Shown here in pieces: positions 63,098 to 64,000 of a DNA stretch of 64,000 bases. A model generated the notes under the pieces. That model did no database searches. It was not told where the DNA came from and saw only the letters and a list, made by a program, of their open reading frames with translations. Each line of letters begins with the position of its first letter. Within the stretch, counting starts at the first letter, position 1. Position numbers and translations under genes: made by a program. Origin of the DNA: Clostridia bacterium (GTDB taxonomy: Bacteria > Bacillota > Clostridia > Christensenellales > Christensenellaceae); assembly GCA_017439085.1 (NCBI GenBank), contig JAFRTU010000016.1:22059-86058 (forward strand), in the 5' to 3' direction.

Positions 63098-63946
63098 TCA
63101 GTCTACCCTTACCGAATACTCTGTTATACCGGTATACGTTTCCCCGTCGACCTGAAGAGGCGTCGGTCTGTCAAATCTGACTGTTACGTTTTTTCCTTTG
63201 AATATATCTACTCCCTTTATGGATTTGTGCTCTCCCCTGAAGATCTTCGGGAACTGCATAAGACAGAAGAGTTTGCTTATACCGCTCACTATGACGGTAG
63301 TGACCGTTCTGTCCGAAGACAGCCTGTCCTGATCCGGAGCCACTTTCATGCCTCCTCCGAAGAATCTCCCCATCATTGTCGGAGCTATCCAGACTTTCTT
63401 GAAGATATGTTCTTTTCCGTCCACCGTGACAATGGCGTTCCTGGGCTTATATGCATAAAGGAACCCCTTGAGAGCGATAGGTGTATAGTTCACTGGCTTA
63501 TCGGTCCTTTCTCTTACTCTGTCCCCTTCTTCGCAGCAATAGCCATCAAGTCCGAATCCTATACCGTTTATGAACCTGTGTTCCTCTCCGTTTATTATGA
63601 CCGTAGGTAGGTCTTTCAGATATCTGTTTATCTTGACCGGGCCATCATCCAGCGAATGAGCAATATCGTTCAGAAAATCATTGCCGCTTCCGGAAGACAG
63701 GAAATATATGTTCCTTTCTACTTTTGCAGTATCTACTGAATTGATGAAATTATTGAGAGTGCCATCCCCTCCTACAAGGATGATGTCCCTGTCCGGGAAT
63801 TCCTCCAGCAGTCTGCTGAGATCCTGCTCCGTGGTAACATCCCTGAACTCACAATCATTTTTCTCCGCAAATGAGGAAACAAGATCAAGGTTCTTCTTTC
63901 CCATGCCGTTACCCGCAAGGGGATTATACAGAACGAGATATGCCAT
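63098..63946 (-). CDS. Diacylglycerol kinase-like lipid kinase (YegS/BmrU type)
   Basis: A 282-residue lipid kinase. The catalytic NAD-kinase-like motif GGDGTLNNF is at 59-67 and the second loop SSGSGNDFLND near 85-95; YNPLAGNGMGKKN opens the protein. The C-terminal domain has RFFGGGMKVAPDQDRLS and TPLQVDGETY, typical of soluble diacylglycerol/sphingosine kinase homologues. It probably phosphorylates diacylglycerol during phospholipid recycling. First gene of the operon with tatD and tcdA; ATG preceded by AGGAGG. The last 54 bases of the window hold only its upstream region. Confidence 0.9.
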   Translation of the reverse strand: MAYLVLYNPLAGNGMGKKNLDLVSSFAEKNDCEFRDVTTEQDLSRLLEEFPDRDIILVGGDGTLNNFINSVDTAKVERNIYFLSSGSGNDFLNDIAHSLDDGPVKINRYLKDLPTVIINGEEHRFINGIGFGLDGYCCEEGDRVRERTDKPVNYTPIALKGFLYAYKPRNAIVTVDGKEHIFKKVWIAPTMMGRFFGGGMKVAPDQDRLSSDRTVTTVIVSGISKLFCLMQFPKIFRGEHKSIKGVDIFKGKNVTVRFDRPTPLQVDGETYTGITEYSVRVD

Positions 63947-64000
63947 AAGTGCCTCCTGTGCCTACTCCTCATCTATTATTTTATCGCATCACAAGCACTT

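Overview
The window looks like chromosomal DNA of an anaerobic, fermentative Bacillota, most likely class Clostridia. The evidence is an NAD-linked electron-bifurcating [FeFe] hydrogenase set, an hrcA-grpE-dnaK-dnaJ operon under a perfect CIRCE element, strong AGGAGG-type ribosome binding sites, several promoters near the sigma-A consensus with 16-18 bp spacers, ECF vitamin transporters and short tight operons. GC content is intermediate, and arginine is written mostly with AGA/AGG while isoleucine often uses ATA. I cannot name a genus. No rRNA, insertion sequence, prophage or CRISPR array was seen; there is one tRNA.

Layout. 1-9.0 kb: truncated homoserine dehydrogenase, pantothenate kinase and an ECF S component (minus strand); fumarase and a lactate/malate dehydrogenase preceded by an unusually long leader; a DeoR regulator and a flavin reductase-like protein; then a plus-strand asparaginase and two tandem esterases. 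9-24 kb (minus): dnaJ, dnaK, grpE, hrcA; an AT-rich AbiEii-type toxin/antitoxin pair whose toxin gene carries an in-frame stop; transketolase; hemW, lepA, a SEC-C protein; birA, a phosphodiesterase, an XTP pyrophosphatase and RNase PH. 24-27.3 kb (minus): a poorly characterised set made of a zinc-ribbon membrane protein, a broken HPt gene, an alcohol-acetyltransferase-like protein and an alpha/beta hydrolase.

27.4-33.8 kb (plus): an ECF transporter (S, fused double ATPase, T) with an M20 peptidase and two tandem SAM hydrolases, driven by a consensus promoter and a riboswitch-like leader. 34-43 kb: rqcH, uvrB, uvrA, a lipoprotein, a HAD phosphatase and tadA, with two convergent minus-strand genes at the borders. 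43-48 kb: an EF-G paralogue, then a PfkB sugar kinase overlapping homoserine kinase. 48-55.5 kb (minus): hydA-hydB-hydC, then a Crp-regulated NitT/TauT-type ABC transporter. 55.6-64 kb: an AbgB-like amidohydrolase, a third esterase, tRNA-Leu(UAG), a NUDIX/nicotinamidase/glycolipid-synthase operon, a DUF308 membrane protein, and a tcdA-tatD-diacylglycerol-kinase operon.

The most unusual material is regulatory or in accessory pockets: the roughly 330-nt leader of the lactate/malate dehydrogenase gene with crossing 10-bp complementarities; the leader plus terminator ahead of the ECF/SAM-hydrolase operon; the Arg at the substrate-specificity position of the dehydrogenase next to fumarase; the two decayed genes (AbiEii toxin and HPt); and palindromic operators at the hydrogenase and Crp promoters. 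Most other genes are ordinary housekeeping functions. All assignments come from reading the sequence; no database search or folding calculation was run.
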